From an uncultured Lachnospiraceae bacterium (GTDB taxonomy: Bacteria; Bacillota; Clostridia; Lachnospirales; Lachnospiraceae): a stretch of DNA of 64,000 nucleotides. Below, piece by piece: positions 55,542 to 62,599 of the stretch; within the stretch, counting starts at the first letter, position 1, and the number at the start of each line of letters is the position of its first letter. Both the position numbers and the translations under genes were made by a program. A model generated the notes under the pieces. It was not told the origin of the DNA. It saw only the letters and a list, made by a program, of their open reading frames with translations, and ran no database searches. The stretch covers positions 124,001 to 188,000 of the forward strand of contig CAMNSD010000001.1 in the NCBI GenBank assembly GCA_946554445.1, written 5' to 3'.

Positions 55542-56447
55542 TTATTCTATAAGATCATTCTGGGGAATACGAATCTGTAACGCCTTGTGGCAGTTCTCAA
55601 CCTGTGCCACAAGATGTTCCCCGCCAAACTCCCCGTCCAGCGTCCATGCCACAGGCTCCTCGGATTCCACCTTCACGCTCTCAGCCGTATACGTATAGAT
55701 ATGTTCCGATTTTACTCGCTTATCTACCAGCGCCAGGATAATATTATTGATATCCAGCGGATTGGACGGCTTACGGATCAACGTCACCTCAAAGAGTCCG
55801 TCGTCCAAAGCCACATTCTGCCCTGTGATACCCCGGAATCCTCCCACAGAATGGGAATTAGTGATCATGCCATAGATAAAATCTCCCTCGATGATCTCCC
55901 CGTTACAAGTAATCTTAAGAGGATAAGACCGCACCGACGGCAGACGTTTCACCCCCTCTAACAGATAGGCCGCATGACCAAGCACGTTCTTGATATCCTG
56001 TTTTGTCTGGTAAGAAACATCCGTAAAGATGCCAAAGGCCGCCACATAGATAAATACGCTCTTGTTAAAGGTCCCAATATCACAGTCAAAATCCCTGCCG
56101 TTTACCACCACATCCGCGGCCTGCCGCATGTTCTTGGGAATCTTTAAACTGTTGGCAAAGTCATTGGTACTGCCCGCCGGCACATATCCAATCGGAAGCC
56201 TGATGTCAGATTTCATCATACCGGTCACCACCTCATCCAGTGTGCCATCGCCCCCGCTGCATACTACCATATCATAACCGGAATGCCTTTCCCTGACAGC
56301 TCGAATCGCATCCCCCGGTGCCTGGGTGGGATAAGCCGTCACCTCATAGCCGGCTTTGGTAAAAATATCAATGATATCTAAAAGGTTACTCTTAATCTGT
56401 GCCTTGCCCGCTTTAGGATTATAAATAAAAAGCATTTTTTTATCCAT
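55542..56447 (-). CDS. Diacylglycerol/lipid kinase family protein (YegS/DgkB-like)
   Basis: 301 residues of the DAGK catalytic fold. YNPKAGKAQIKSNL near residue 9 begins the domain; VCSGGDGTLDEVVTGM near 63 is the nucleotide-binding GGDGT motif; GYVPAGSTNDFANSL near 87 and LDDGLFEVTLIRKPS near 213 complete it. Gram-positive relatives phosphorylate diacylglycerol in phospholipid and lipoteichoic acid turnover. GAGGAGG precedes the ATG. Lipid substrate inferred from family only. Confidence 0.9.
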   Translation of the reverse strand: MDKKMLFIYNPKAGKAQIKSNLLDIIDIFTKAGYEVTAYPTQAPGDAIRAVRERHSGYDMVVCSGGDGTLDEVVTGMMKSDIRLPIGYVPAGSTNDFANSLKIPKNMRQAADVVVNGRDFDCDIGTFNKSVFIYVAAFGIFTDVSYQTKQDIKNVLGHAAYLLEGVKRLPSVRSYPLKITCNGEIIEGDFIYGMITNSHSVGGFRGITGQNVALDDGLFEVTLIRKPSNPLDINNIILALVDKRVKSEHIYTYTAESVKVESEEPVAWTLDGEFGGEHLVAQVENCHKALQIRIPQNDLIE

Positions 56448-56532
56448 TATAACCTCCTCGCCGCCTTAGCTGTAAACCGTATAAATTTAAGACAATATTA
56501 GCCTTACAATAATCATATCAAAAAAGGAAAAA

Positions 56533-56557
56533 AAAGAAAAGACGGTCTACCCGTCTT
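56533..56557 (-). terminator. Intrinsic terminator closing the hprK-to-HPr-like run
   Basis: AAGACGG (56539-56545) and CCGTCTT (56551-56557) with a 5-nt loop; leftward the hairpin runs into TTTTCTTTTTTTTCC. It lies 55 bp after the HPr-like stop. Confidence 0.85.
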
Positions 56558-56611
56558 CTCCAATTTCTTTATATTATGCCTGATCAAATGTCACTTGTGC
56601 CAGTTATTTCC

Positions 56612-56866
56612 TTACTTCGCGCTCAAGAATTTTTCAATCTCGGCAACAGCCGCTTCCTCATCATTTCCCTCAGCGATCACCGTCACTTCTGCACCACTCT
56701 CGAGCCCCATGCTCATCATACCCATGATACTCTTAGCGTTTACTTTTCTGTTCTCTGAGTTGATGTACACAGTACTCTCGAACTGACTTGCCACCTGCAC
56801 AAGCATTGCCACCGGTCTTGCTTCCAGACCAGTTTCCAGTTTGATCTGGATAGACTTTTGAATCAT
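56612..56866 (-). CDS. HPr-like protein with Glu at position 15 (Crh-type)
   Basis: 84 residues, HPr fold. In PTS HPr residue 15 is the phospho-accepting His within GLHARP; here it is TGLEARPVA with Glu15, so it cannot carry phosphate from Enzyme I. Ser46 is kept in NAKSIMGMMSMG, the HPr kinase site. This is the arrangement of Bacillus Crh, which has Gln15 and only a regulatory role with CcpA. Synteny agrees: it follows whiA by 14 bp as crh does in Bacillus, and hprK heads the same run. Whether the strain has another, catalytic HPr cannot be seen. Confidence 0.9.
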   Translation of the reverse strand: MIQKSIQIKLETGLEARPVAMLVQVASQFESTVYINSENRKVNAKSIMGMMSMGLESGAEVTVIAEGNDEEAAVAEIEKFLSAK

Positions 56867-56880
56867 AATATTCTCCTCCT

Positions 56881-57783
56881 TTATGATCTGATTTTATCAG
56901 CAATTTCACTCAGTCTGCGTAACCTGTGATTTACTCCCGACTTCCCCACAGGCGGTTCCAGATATTCACCCAGTTCTTTTAACGCGGCGTCCGGGTATTC
57001 CAACCGAATCTCCGCCATCTGCCGCAGATTATCCGGCAGATTCTCAAATCCATACTTATCCCTGATCAACAGGATGTCCTCTATCTGCTTGGATGCCGCC
57101 GTCACCGTCTTAGAGATATTGGCCGTCTCACAATTGACTCTTCTGTTGACAGAATTGCGCATCTCCTTCACAATTCGAAGGTTCTCCAGATTCATTAAAG
57201 ATACATGCGCCCCCATAACGTTCAGAAGATCCACGATGCCGGAGCCTTCCTTTAAATAGACCACATTGTATTTCTTGCGCCTGATGATCTTGGCCTCTAT
57301 CTGAAATTCCTGCAGAACCGTCTGCAGCTGCACTGCCTGCATCTTCTCATTGCAGACAAATTCCAGATGATAACTCTTCTTTGGATCGCTCATGGAACCA
57401 ACACTCAGGAAAGCGCCTCTCAGATATGCCCTGGCACAACAGGAGTTTTTGATCAGAAGAACATTGACTGGTTCGGTCAAATTTAATCCCCTGTCGTCCA
57501 TCCTGTTAAGATGCAAAGCCTGTATAACCTTACCTTCCAGCGCATCATCAGGGATCAGTCTTTCTTTTCCCTGCATAACAGTTTCTATATTAAACGTTTT
57601 GCGAAGTAATGTAAAGCATTTTCTCACAACTGCTTCATTTTCTGTATCAAGCCTAAGGTGCATATTTCCTTCACCGACAGCTGCACCAAAAAGCAAAAGA
57701 CCCGTAAGTTCTGCCAACTGACAATGTCTGGCCGAACTGATATGAGCTGCAAGTTCTTCTTTGACATTTCCGGAAAAAGACAT
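56881..57783 (-). CDS. whiA: WhiA DNA-binding protein
   Basis: 300 residues. The N-terminal part is a LAGLIDADG homing-endonuclease-like fold without nuclease function (LTGLLLFGAAVGEGN near 25, YLRGAFLSVGSMSDPKKSYHLEF near 119), the C-terminal part a helix-turn-helix ending (GKSGVNHRLRRLSEIADKI). WhiA controls sporulation genes in actinobacteria and affects division and chromosome segregation in Firmicutes. It lies 12 bp after rapZ, as in many Gram-positive genomes. Confidence 0.95.
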   Translation of the reverse strand: MSFSGNVKEELAAHISSARHCQLAELTGLLLFGAAVGEGNMHLRLDTENEAVVRKCFTLLRKTFNIETVMQGKERLIPDDALEGKVIQALHLNRMDDRGLNLTEPVNVLLIKNSCCARAYLRGAFLSVGSMSDPKKSYHLEFVCNEKMQAVQLQTVLQEFQIEAKIIRRKKYNVVYLKEGSGIVDLLNVMGAHVSLMNLENLRIVKEMRNSVNRRVNCETANISKTVTAASKQIEDILLIRDKYGFENLPDNLRQMAEIRLEYPDAALKELGEYLEPPVGKSGVNHRLRRLSEIADKIRS

Positions 57784-57795
57784 CCATTTACTCCT

Positions 57796-58650
57796 TTATC
57801 TGACATCCCGGTGATACAGTTTCGTACCATAGGTTCCATGATCTTTCATCTTTGCATAAAGCTCATTGGCAAGTGTCACGCTCCTGTGTTTACCTCCGGT
57901 ACAGCCAATCCCAACCACAAGCTGATGTTTACCTTCTTTCACATAGTTGGGAATCAGAAAATCCAGCATGTCCACCAGTTTTTTTAAAAACTCCGATGCT
58001 TCCGGAAATTCCATCACATAGTCCTGTACCTCTTTATCATTACCAGTTTTATGTTTGAGTTCATCAATATAGAACGGGTTCGGAAGAAATCTGACATCAA
58101 AGACCAGATCGGCATCCGCCGGAATACCATTTTTAAAACCAAAAGATAAAATACTCACAATCAGGGAATTATATTCCTTATTGTGTATAAAAATATTGTC
58201 AATCTCTTCTTTCAATTCCCGCGTTAGGAGATTGGATGTATCAAAGATATAATCCGCCATCTGCCGAATCTCTTTTAAGGTCTCACGTTCCTTGTTCACT
58301 CCTTCTATCACCCGGCCTTCCGGGGAAAGGGGATGCAGTCTCCTGGTCTCCTTATATCTTTTCAGAAGAACAGCATCCGAGGCCTCCATAAAGAGAATCT
58401 CAAACAGATATCCGTTCTCTTTAAGCTTTTCTAAAATTCTGCACACCCCGTCAAAGGACTGATCGGCGCGCACATCTATTCCCAGCGCCACCTTATTCAC
58501 TTCGCTGTTGGGCATCGCGATCAGTTCCACAAATTTTTCGATCAGTGCTACCGGCAGATTATCCACACAGTAGAATCCCACATCTTCCAGCATTTTCATG
58601 GCGGTCCTTTTGCCAGAACCGCTCATTCCTGTCACGATCACAAATCTCAT
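57796..58650 (-). CDS. rapZ: RapZ/YvcJ family nucleotide-binding protein
   Basis: 284 residues from ATG 58650 (GGGGGA upstream; the longer start is less supported). FVIVTGMSGSGKRTAMKML near residue 3 is the Walker A region, with Arg where Ser/Thr normally follows the lysine, and Thr one place on. FCVDNLPVALI-type segment YCVDNLPVALI near 27, EASDAVLLKRYKETRRLHPL near 85 and the C-terminal VVGIGCTGGKHRSVTLANEL near 240 are family signatures. E. coli RapZ directs small-RNA decay; the Bacillus relative YvcJ binds nucleotides and affects competence. Role here unproven. Confidence 0.94.
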   Translation of the reverse strand: MRFVIVTGMSGSGKRTAMKMLEDVGFYCVDNLPVALIEKFVELIAMPNSEVNKVALGIDVRADQSFDGVCRILEKLKENGYLFEILFMEASDAVLLKRYKETRRLHPLSPEGRVIEGVNKERETLKEIRQMADYIFDTSNLLTRELKEEIDNIFIHNKEYNSLIVSILSFGFKNGIPADADLVFDVRFLPNPFYIDELKHKTGNDKEVQDYVMEFPEASEFLKKLVDMLDFLIPNYVKEGKHQLVVGIGCTGGKHRSVTLANELYAKMKDHGTYGTKLYHRDVR

Positions 58651-58682
58651 ACGTATCCCCCATGCCTTTATCAAAAACCGTA

Positions 58683-59594
58683 CTAAAAATCACCCAGAAA
58701 AATCACCTCAGGTTCCAGTGTCACATGGAATTTATCTTTCACCTTCTCCTGTACTTCCTCAATGACTTCACGGATATCCGCCGCCGCCGCATTGCCCGTA
58801 TTGACTACGAACCCGCAGTGTTTGTTAGACACCTGTGCCCCGCCAATCCGATAGCCCCGAAGACCGGCATCCATAATCAGCTTGCCCGCATAATTACCCT
58901 CCGGCCGCTTAAAGGTACTGCCAGCGCTGGGATATTCGAGAGGCTGTTTGCTCTTTCTAAGGCGTGCCAATTCTTCCATCCTCGCGCCGATCTGCGCCTG
59001 ATCCCCCTCAGCCAGCTGGAACGTCACTTCCAGCACAATAAACGGTCTGTTCTTGATAATACTGGTACGGTATCCAAATTCCATCGTATCATTGTCAAGT
59101 ATCATGATCTGTCCGTTCCGGTCCATCACCCGCACAGACTCCACAATCTGTTTCATCTCGCCATCATAGGCGCCCGCGTTCATAACGATCGCCCCGCCCA
59201 CACTACCGGGAATCCCCGCCGCAAATTCCATGCCGGTAAGGCTGCTTGCCTTGGCCGTAGCTGCCGCCTTGGACAGCAAAGCGCCCGCCTTGGACACCAT
59301 TCGACATCCTTCCACATGAACCTCAGCCATCGGTCCGTCCATCTTTACGATGATACCCCGGTAGCCCTTATCTCCCACTAACAGGTTGCTGCCGTTCCCC
59401 AGAATAAAATACTCCTGTTCTACCTGGTTCAAATAGGGGATCAGCTTCGCAAGTTCTTCCTCTGTCTGAACGATAACGATACACTCCGCCTCCCCGCCCA
59501 CACGGAACGTGGTATATCTACTCATCGGTTCGTGAAATAATAGCCTCTCATCAGGAACGATCGTCCTGATATATTCATACATCGACGTATTCAA
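58683..59594 (-). CDS. murB: UDP-N-acetylenolpyruvoylglucosamine reductase MurB
   Basis: FAD-dependent reductase of peptidoglycan precursor synthesis. 303 residues: YTTFRVGGEAECIV near 27, LGNGSNLLVGDKGYRG near 64, GMEFAAGIPGSVGGAIVMNAGA near 123, YRTSIIKNRPFIVLEV near 175 and the type II ending with YPSAGSTFKRPEGNYAG near 225. The start is a TTG at 59594 with AGAGGT about 5 nt upstream; the ATG four codons on is too far away. Between glk and rapZ. Confidence 0.96.
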   Translation of the reverse strand: MNTSMYEYIRTIVPDERLLFHEPMSRYTTFRVGGEAECIVIVQTEEELAKLIPYLNQVEQEYFILGNGSNLLVGDKGYRGIIVKMDGPMAEVHVEGCRMVSKAGALLSKAAATAKASSLTGMEFAAGIPGSVGGAIVMNAGAYDGEMKQIVESVRVMDRNGQIMILDNDTMEFGYRTSIIKNRPFIVLEVTFQLAEGDQAQIGARMEELARLRKSKQPLEYPSAGSTFKRPEGNYAGKLIMDAGLRGYRIGGAQVSNKHCGFVVNTGNAAAADIREVIEEVQEKVKDKFHVTLEPEVIFLGDF

Positions 59595-59723
59595 TCTCTA
59601 CCTCTGCTTCTTAAACTTCCTGTTCTATCTATATTCTCTCTTAGCATGTTCTGTTCCGCATAAATTATGTACAAGGCACATGCTATCCCTAACAAGTGCC
59701 CTGTCTATAAATGCTGTTTTATT

Positions 59724-60662
59724 TTAATCCAAGACCATCCGCGCGGCACCATAAATGCCCGCATCATTACCAAGCGTAGCCAACGCAAATTTTGCGTCCT
59801 TGCATCCGTGGAACACCGTCCTCTCAAAAGGCGGTTTGATATAATCAAACAAAATCTCCCCGGCCTTAGACACGCCGCCGCCAATCACAAAGATTTCCGG
59901 ATTGACCACACCTGCAATGACTCCCAGCCCCTTTCCAAGATACTCACCAAAAGCACATGCCACCTCGATTGCAAGCCCGTCTCCCGCCTTAACAGCGTCG
60001 AACACCGTCTTGGCAGATACTTCGCCCGTCCGCAGGACACTGTCCTTATCACTGGCCTTTAAAGCCCTGTTCGCCAGTCTGGTGATACCCGTAGCGGAAG
60101 CATACTCCTCAAGGCATCCAAAATTACCACAGTTGCAGGCCTCCGTCTCATTATCCTCCACATGAATATGGCCAATCTCGCCGCCAGCCCCTGTAGAACC
60201 GGTCATGATTTCACCATTGATAATGATACCGCCGCCCACGCCGGTTCCCAGTGTAACCGCCACCAGATTCTTATGCCCCTGGCCACCGCCTTTCCACATT
60301 TCGCCCAAAGCCGCCACATTGGCGTCATTCCCGCACTCCACTCTCATACCATCCAGAAGCGTGGTAAGATTCTCCTTGAGGTTAAACATGTTCCAGCCAA
60401 GATTAACGGCCCTGTGCACGATACCATAGCCGTCTACCGGTCCCGGCACCCCGACGCCCACGCCTGCCACATCTTCTTTGATGATAGATTTCTCCGCCAT
60501 TTTAGCCTTGACACTTTGCGCAATGTCAGGAAGGATCAACTCCCCGCTGTTTTCTGTCCGCGTGGGAATTTCCCATTTATCGACTACCATACCGTTTAAA
60601 TCAAACAACCCCAGTTTAACAGTGGTACCGCCCACATCTATCCCAAATACATAACTTTCCAT
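59724..60662 (-). CDS. glk: ROK-family glucokinase
   Basis: ATP-dependent glucose phosphorylation outside the PTS. 312 residues. VFGIDVGGTTVKLGLFD near the start is the phosphate-binding region; GVGVPGPVD near 66; TLGTGVGGGIIINGEI near 138; GEIGHIHVEDNETEACNCGNFGCLEEY near 163 carries the zinc-binding CxCGxxGCxE motif of ROK proteins. The ATG at 60662 is preferred, with GAGGGG about 8 nt upstream. It follows hprK, which fits handling of free glucose released by the galactosidases. Confidence 0.94.
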   Translation of the reverse strand: MESYVFGIDVGGTTVKLGLFDLNGMVVDKWEIPTRTENSGELILPDIAQSVKAKMAEKSIIKEDVAGVGVGVPGPVDGYGIVHRAVNLGWNMFNLKENLTTLLDGMRVECGNDANVAALGEMWKGGGQGHKNLVAVTLGTGVGGGIIINGEIMTGSTGAGGEIGHIHVEDNETEACNCGNFGCLEEYASATGITRLANRALKASDKDSVLRTGEVSAKTVFDAVKAGDGLAIEVACAFGEYLGKGLGVIAGVVNPEIFVIGGGVSKAGEILFDYIKPPFERTVFHGCKDAKFALATLGNDAGIYGAARMVLD

Positions 60663-60776
60663 CTCCAATACCCCTCTCTTTCCTTTTTGGTTTTTATTGG
60701 TTTTATTGATTTTTATTGTTTCCTATCAATACTTATCTTTTAATGCTTATCTCCCTGACAGCATCCCGGTCTAGCA

Positions 60777-61715
60777 CTATTCGTCCTCTTCCCGTCCCCG
60801 CGCCAAGGAGTTCTGTACCCGTTTGTACAACTCCTGCGCCGCATTATAACCCATCTTTTTCTGACGGTGATTGACTGCGGCCGATTCACAGATGATCGCC
60901 AGATTACGCCCCGGCCTGATGGGAATATTATGACAGACTACCTTATTGCCTAGATACTCCGTGTATTCTTCCTCCAATCCAAGACGATCGTACTCTTTAT
61001 CCTTATCCCAGTCCTCCAACCGAATGACTAGGTCAATATTCTGTGTGTCCCTGACGCTGGAAGCGCCAAACAAAGCCTTCACGTCCACAATACCGATACC
61101 GCGCAGTTCAATAAAGTGCTTCGTGATATCCGGTGCGGAACCAATCAGCGTATCCTCGCTCACTCTCCTCAATTCCACCACATCATCCGTCACCAGACGG
61201 TGTCCTCTCTTGATCAACTCAAGCGCCGCCTCGGACTTACCAATGCCACTCTCGCCCGTAATCAACACACCTTCACCATATACATCCACCAACACACCAT
61301 GCACCGAGATACAGGGCGCAAGCTTCACATTCAGCCAACGGATAACTTCTGCCATACACGCGGAAGTGGCCTTCTTGCTCATCAAAAGCGGTACACCGTA
61401 TTTGACCGCAATCTCCCGGAACAGATCGTTCGGATACAGTTCCCGACAGAATACAATACCCGGAATAGGGTTATTTAACAATTTTTCATAAATCTCCCTC
61501 TGCCTGTCCTGCTCCAGGGCATTCATATACGAATATTCCACAAACCCCACAATCTGCAGGCGCGTTGTCTCAAAATGTTCAAAATACCCCGCCATCTGTA
61601 AGGCCGGCCTGTTGATATCCGGCTGTGTCACCTTGATTTTGGAAATATCAATCTCCGGTGTAAGATTCTCCCACTTGAATTTCTCGATTACTTTTGTCAG
61701 ATTAATGCTCGCCAT
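60777..61715 (-). CDS. hprK: HPr kinase/phosphorylase HprK
   Basis: Bifunctional enzyme that phosphorylates Ser46 of HPr or Crh in response to glycolytic state and can reverse it. 312 residues: an N-terminal domain, then LITGESGIGKSEAALEL near 151 (Walker A), RLVTDDVVELRR near 173 and the signature ELRGIGIVDVKALFGASSVRD near 202. AAGGAG precedes the ATG. First gene of the run ending in the Ser46-containing HPr-like protein, a likely substrate. Element B copy 2 lies 42 bp upstream. Confidence 0.97.
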   Translation of the reverse strand: MASINLTKVIEKFKWENLTPEIDISKIKVTQPDINRPALQMAGYFEHFETTRLQIVGFVEYSYMNALEQDRQREIYEKLLNNPIPGIVFCRELYPNDLFREIAVKYGVPLLMSKKATSACMAEVIRWLNVKLAPCISVHGVLVDVYGEGVLITGESGIGKSEAALELIKRGHRLVTDDVVELRRVSEDTLIGSAPDITKHFIELRGIGIVDVKALFGASSVRDTQNIDLVIRLEDWDKDKEYDRLGLEEEYTEYLGNKVVCHNIPIRPGRNLAIICESAAVNHRQKKMGYNAAQELYKRVQNSLARGREEDE

Positions 61716-61757
61716 TTCCTTCTCCTTGTGATCGGTGTGATAATATTTACTAATCCA

Positions 61758-61871
61758 AACCTGCGTCTACTATATTATAATCACAAATGCTGTAATCCTT
61801 GGCAACTTCAGCAAGAATTGCATCGCAATTCTTGAGACGCAGGTTGCCGAACCTGCGTCTATTGTATCATA
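61758..61871 (-). repeat. 114-bp element B, copy 2
   Basis: Read leftward it starts TATGATACAATAGACGCAGG at 61871 and ends in GTAGACGCAGGTT at 61758. It has the same central AACCTGCGTC and AAGAATTGC/GCAATTCTT stem as copy 1; length is identical and 96 of 114 positions agree. It lies 42 bp before hprK in the same sense as the gene, and directly downstream of the toxin terminator. Confidence 0.85.
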
Positions 61872-61872
61872 T

Positions 61873-61916
61873 TAAAAAAGGGGGCGCAATACAGGACTGT
61901 TGCCCTGTGCGCTCCC
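61873..61916 (-). terminator. Intrinsic terminator after the toxin gene
   Basis: In the leftward transcript GGGAGCGCA pairs with TGCGCCCCC (one A-C mismatch); the loop holds a further CAGG/CCTG stem; TTTTTT follows. It begins 5 bp after the toxin stop. Confidence 0.85.
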
Positions 61917-61921
61917 CTGTC

Positions 61922-62182
61922 TCAATCTTCATAATGTCCTTTGCAAGACGCTATAATGACAGCCCCATCCTTTTCTCGATAAACAATCCGATTAACTTCG
62001 TCGATTCTTCTGCTCCACCATCCACTCAAATTATTCTTCAATGGCTCCGGTTTCCCAATTCCTTCGTAACAATCTCTTTGTATATCTTTAATCAATGTAT
62101 TGATTCTTTTTAATATCTTCTTATCCTGTATCTGCCACTCGACATACTCTTCCCAGGCATGTTCCTCCCAAAGTATTTTCAT
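61922..62182 (-). CDS. yoeB: Toxin of the Txe/YoeB family
   Basis: 86-residue RelE-fold mRNA interferase that cleaves mRNA on the ribosome. WEEHAWEEYVEWQ near residue 5, KKILKRINTLIKDI near 20, GKPEPLKNNLSGWWSRRIDEVNR near 42 and the C-terminal ASCKGHYED match YoeB closely, including the Glu, Arg and the His-Tyr tail of the active site. It starts 3 bp after the antitoxin stop. The usual YoeB partner is YefM; here it is RelB/DinJ-like, a combination also known in Firmicutes. Confidence 0.94.
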   Translation of the reverse strand: MKILWEEHAWEEYVEWQIQDKKILKRINTLIKDIQRDCYEGIGKPEPLKNNLSGWWSRRIDEVNRIVYREKDGAVIIASCKGHYED

Positions 62183-62185
62183 ACA

Positions 62186-62446
62186 TTAATCCTCAATCAG
62201 TTCATGCTCAACAAGAACCGCTTTCCCTGATTCAATATCGCCTATCACTTTCTTTAAATAAGCCATATTACTGTCAGAATAAAAAGGATCTACGGATACA
62301 TCAAAAGGAATTCTTTTTTCCCTCGTCATTTTCTTCGCAAATATGGTAAACGCTGCCGTCATACTCAACCCTAAATCTTTGCAGGTTTCTTCCATATTCT
62401 TTTTCAATTCCTCATCCATCCGAAAATTAATCATTGCCTGTGCCAT
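62186..62446 (-). CDS. relB: Antitoxin of the RelB/DinJ family
   Basis: 86 residues. An N-terminal ribbon-helix-helix (MAQAMINFRMDEELKKNME, LGLSMTAAFTIFAKKM) for DNA binding and an acidic C-terminal tail (VLVEHELIED) that wraps the toxin. Translation is coupled to the toxin gene. A palindrome over the promoter about 60 bp upstream is the likely autoregulatory site. Confidence 0.92.
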   Translation of the reverse strand: MAQAMINFRMDEELKKNMEETCKDLGLSMTAAFTIFAKKMTREKRIPFDVSVDPFYSDSNMAYLKKVIGDIESGKAVLVEHELIED

Positions 62447-62479
62447 ATCTGATACTCCTTTTCCCTTTTCTATAATTTT

Positions 62480-62508
62480 ATAATATCACTCACCCATTTA
62501 TTTGTAAA
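62480..62508 (-). promoter_or_regulatory. Promoter of the toxin-antitoxin operon
   Basis: Minus strand TTTACA (62508-62503), 17-nt spacer, TATTAT (62485-62480), 34 bp before the antitoxin ATG. The -35 box is part of the palindrome. Confidence 0.78.
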
Positions 62509-62533
62509 GCATTTGTTATATATATGCTTTACA
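62503..62533. promoter_or_regulatory. Toxin-antitoxin operator palindrome
   Basis: TGTAAAGCAT (62503-62512) and ATGCTTTACA (62524-62533), perfect 10-bp arms with an 11-bp spacer. It covers the -35 box, as expected for a ribbon-helix-helix antitoxin acting as repressor. Confidence 0.75.
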
Positions 62534-62570
62534 TTATTATTTTCAATTTCTGTAGCAATATTCTTAAAAA

Positions 62571-62595
62571 TTAGAAAAGGGGGGCGCAATAACAG
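62571..62595 (-). repeat. Copy of the toxin-terminator 3' arm next to uvrC
   Basis: The sequence ATTAGAAAAGGGGGGCGCAA and following TAACAG closely matches 61871-61894 (ATTAAAAAAGGGGGCGCAAT, then ACAG). It lies directly after the uvrC stop but lacks the other hairpin arm. The toxin-antitoxin genes are therefore bracketed by two direct copies of about 24 bp. Confidence 0.6.
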
Positions 62596-62599
62596 TTTT

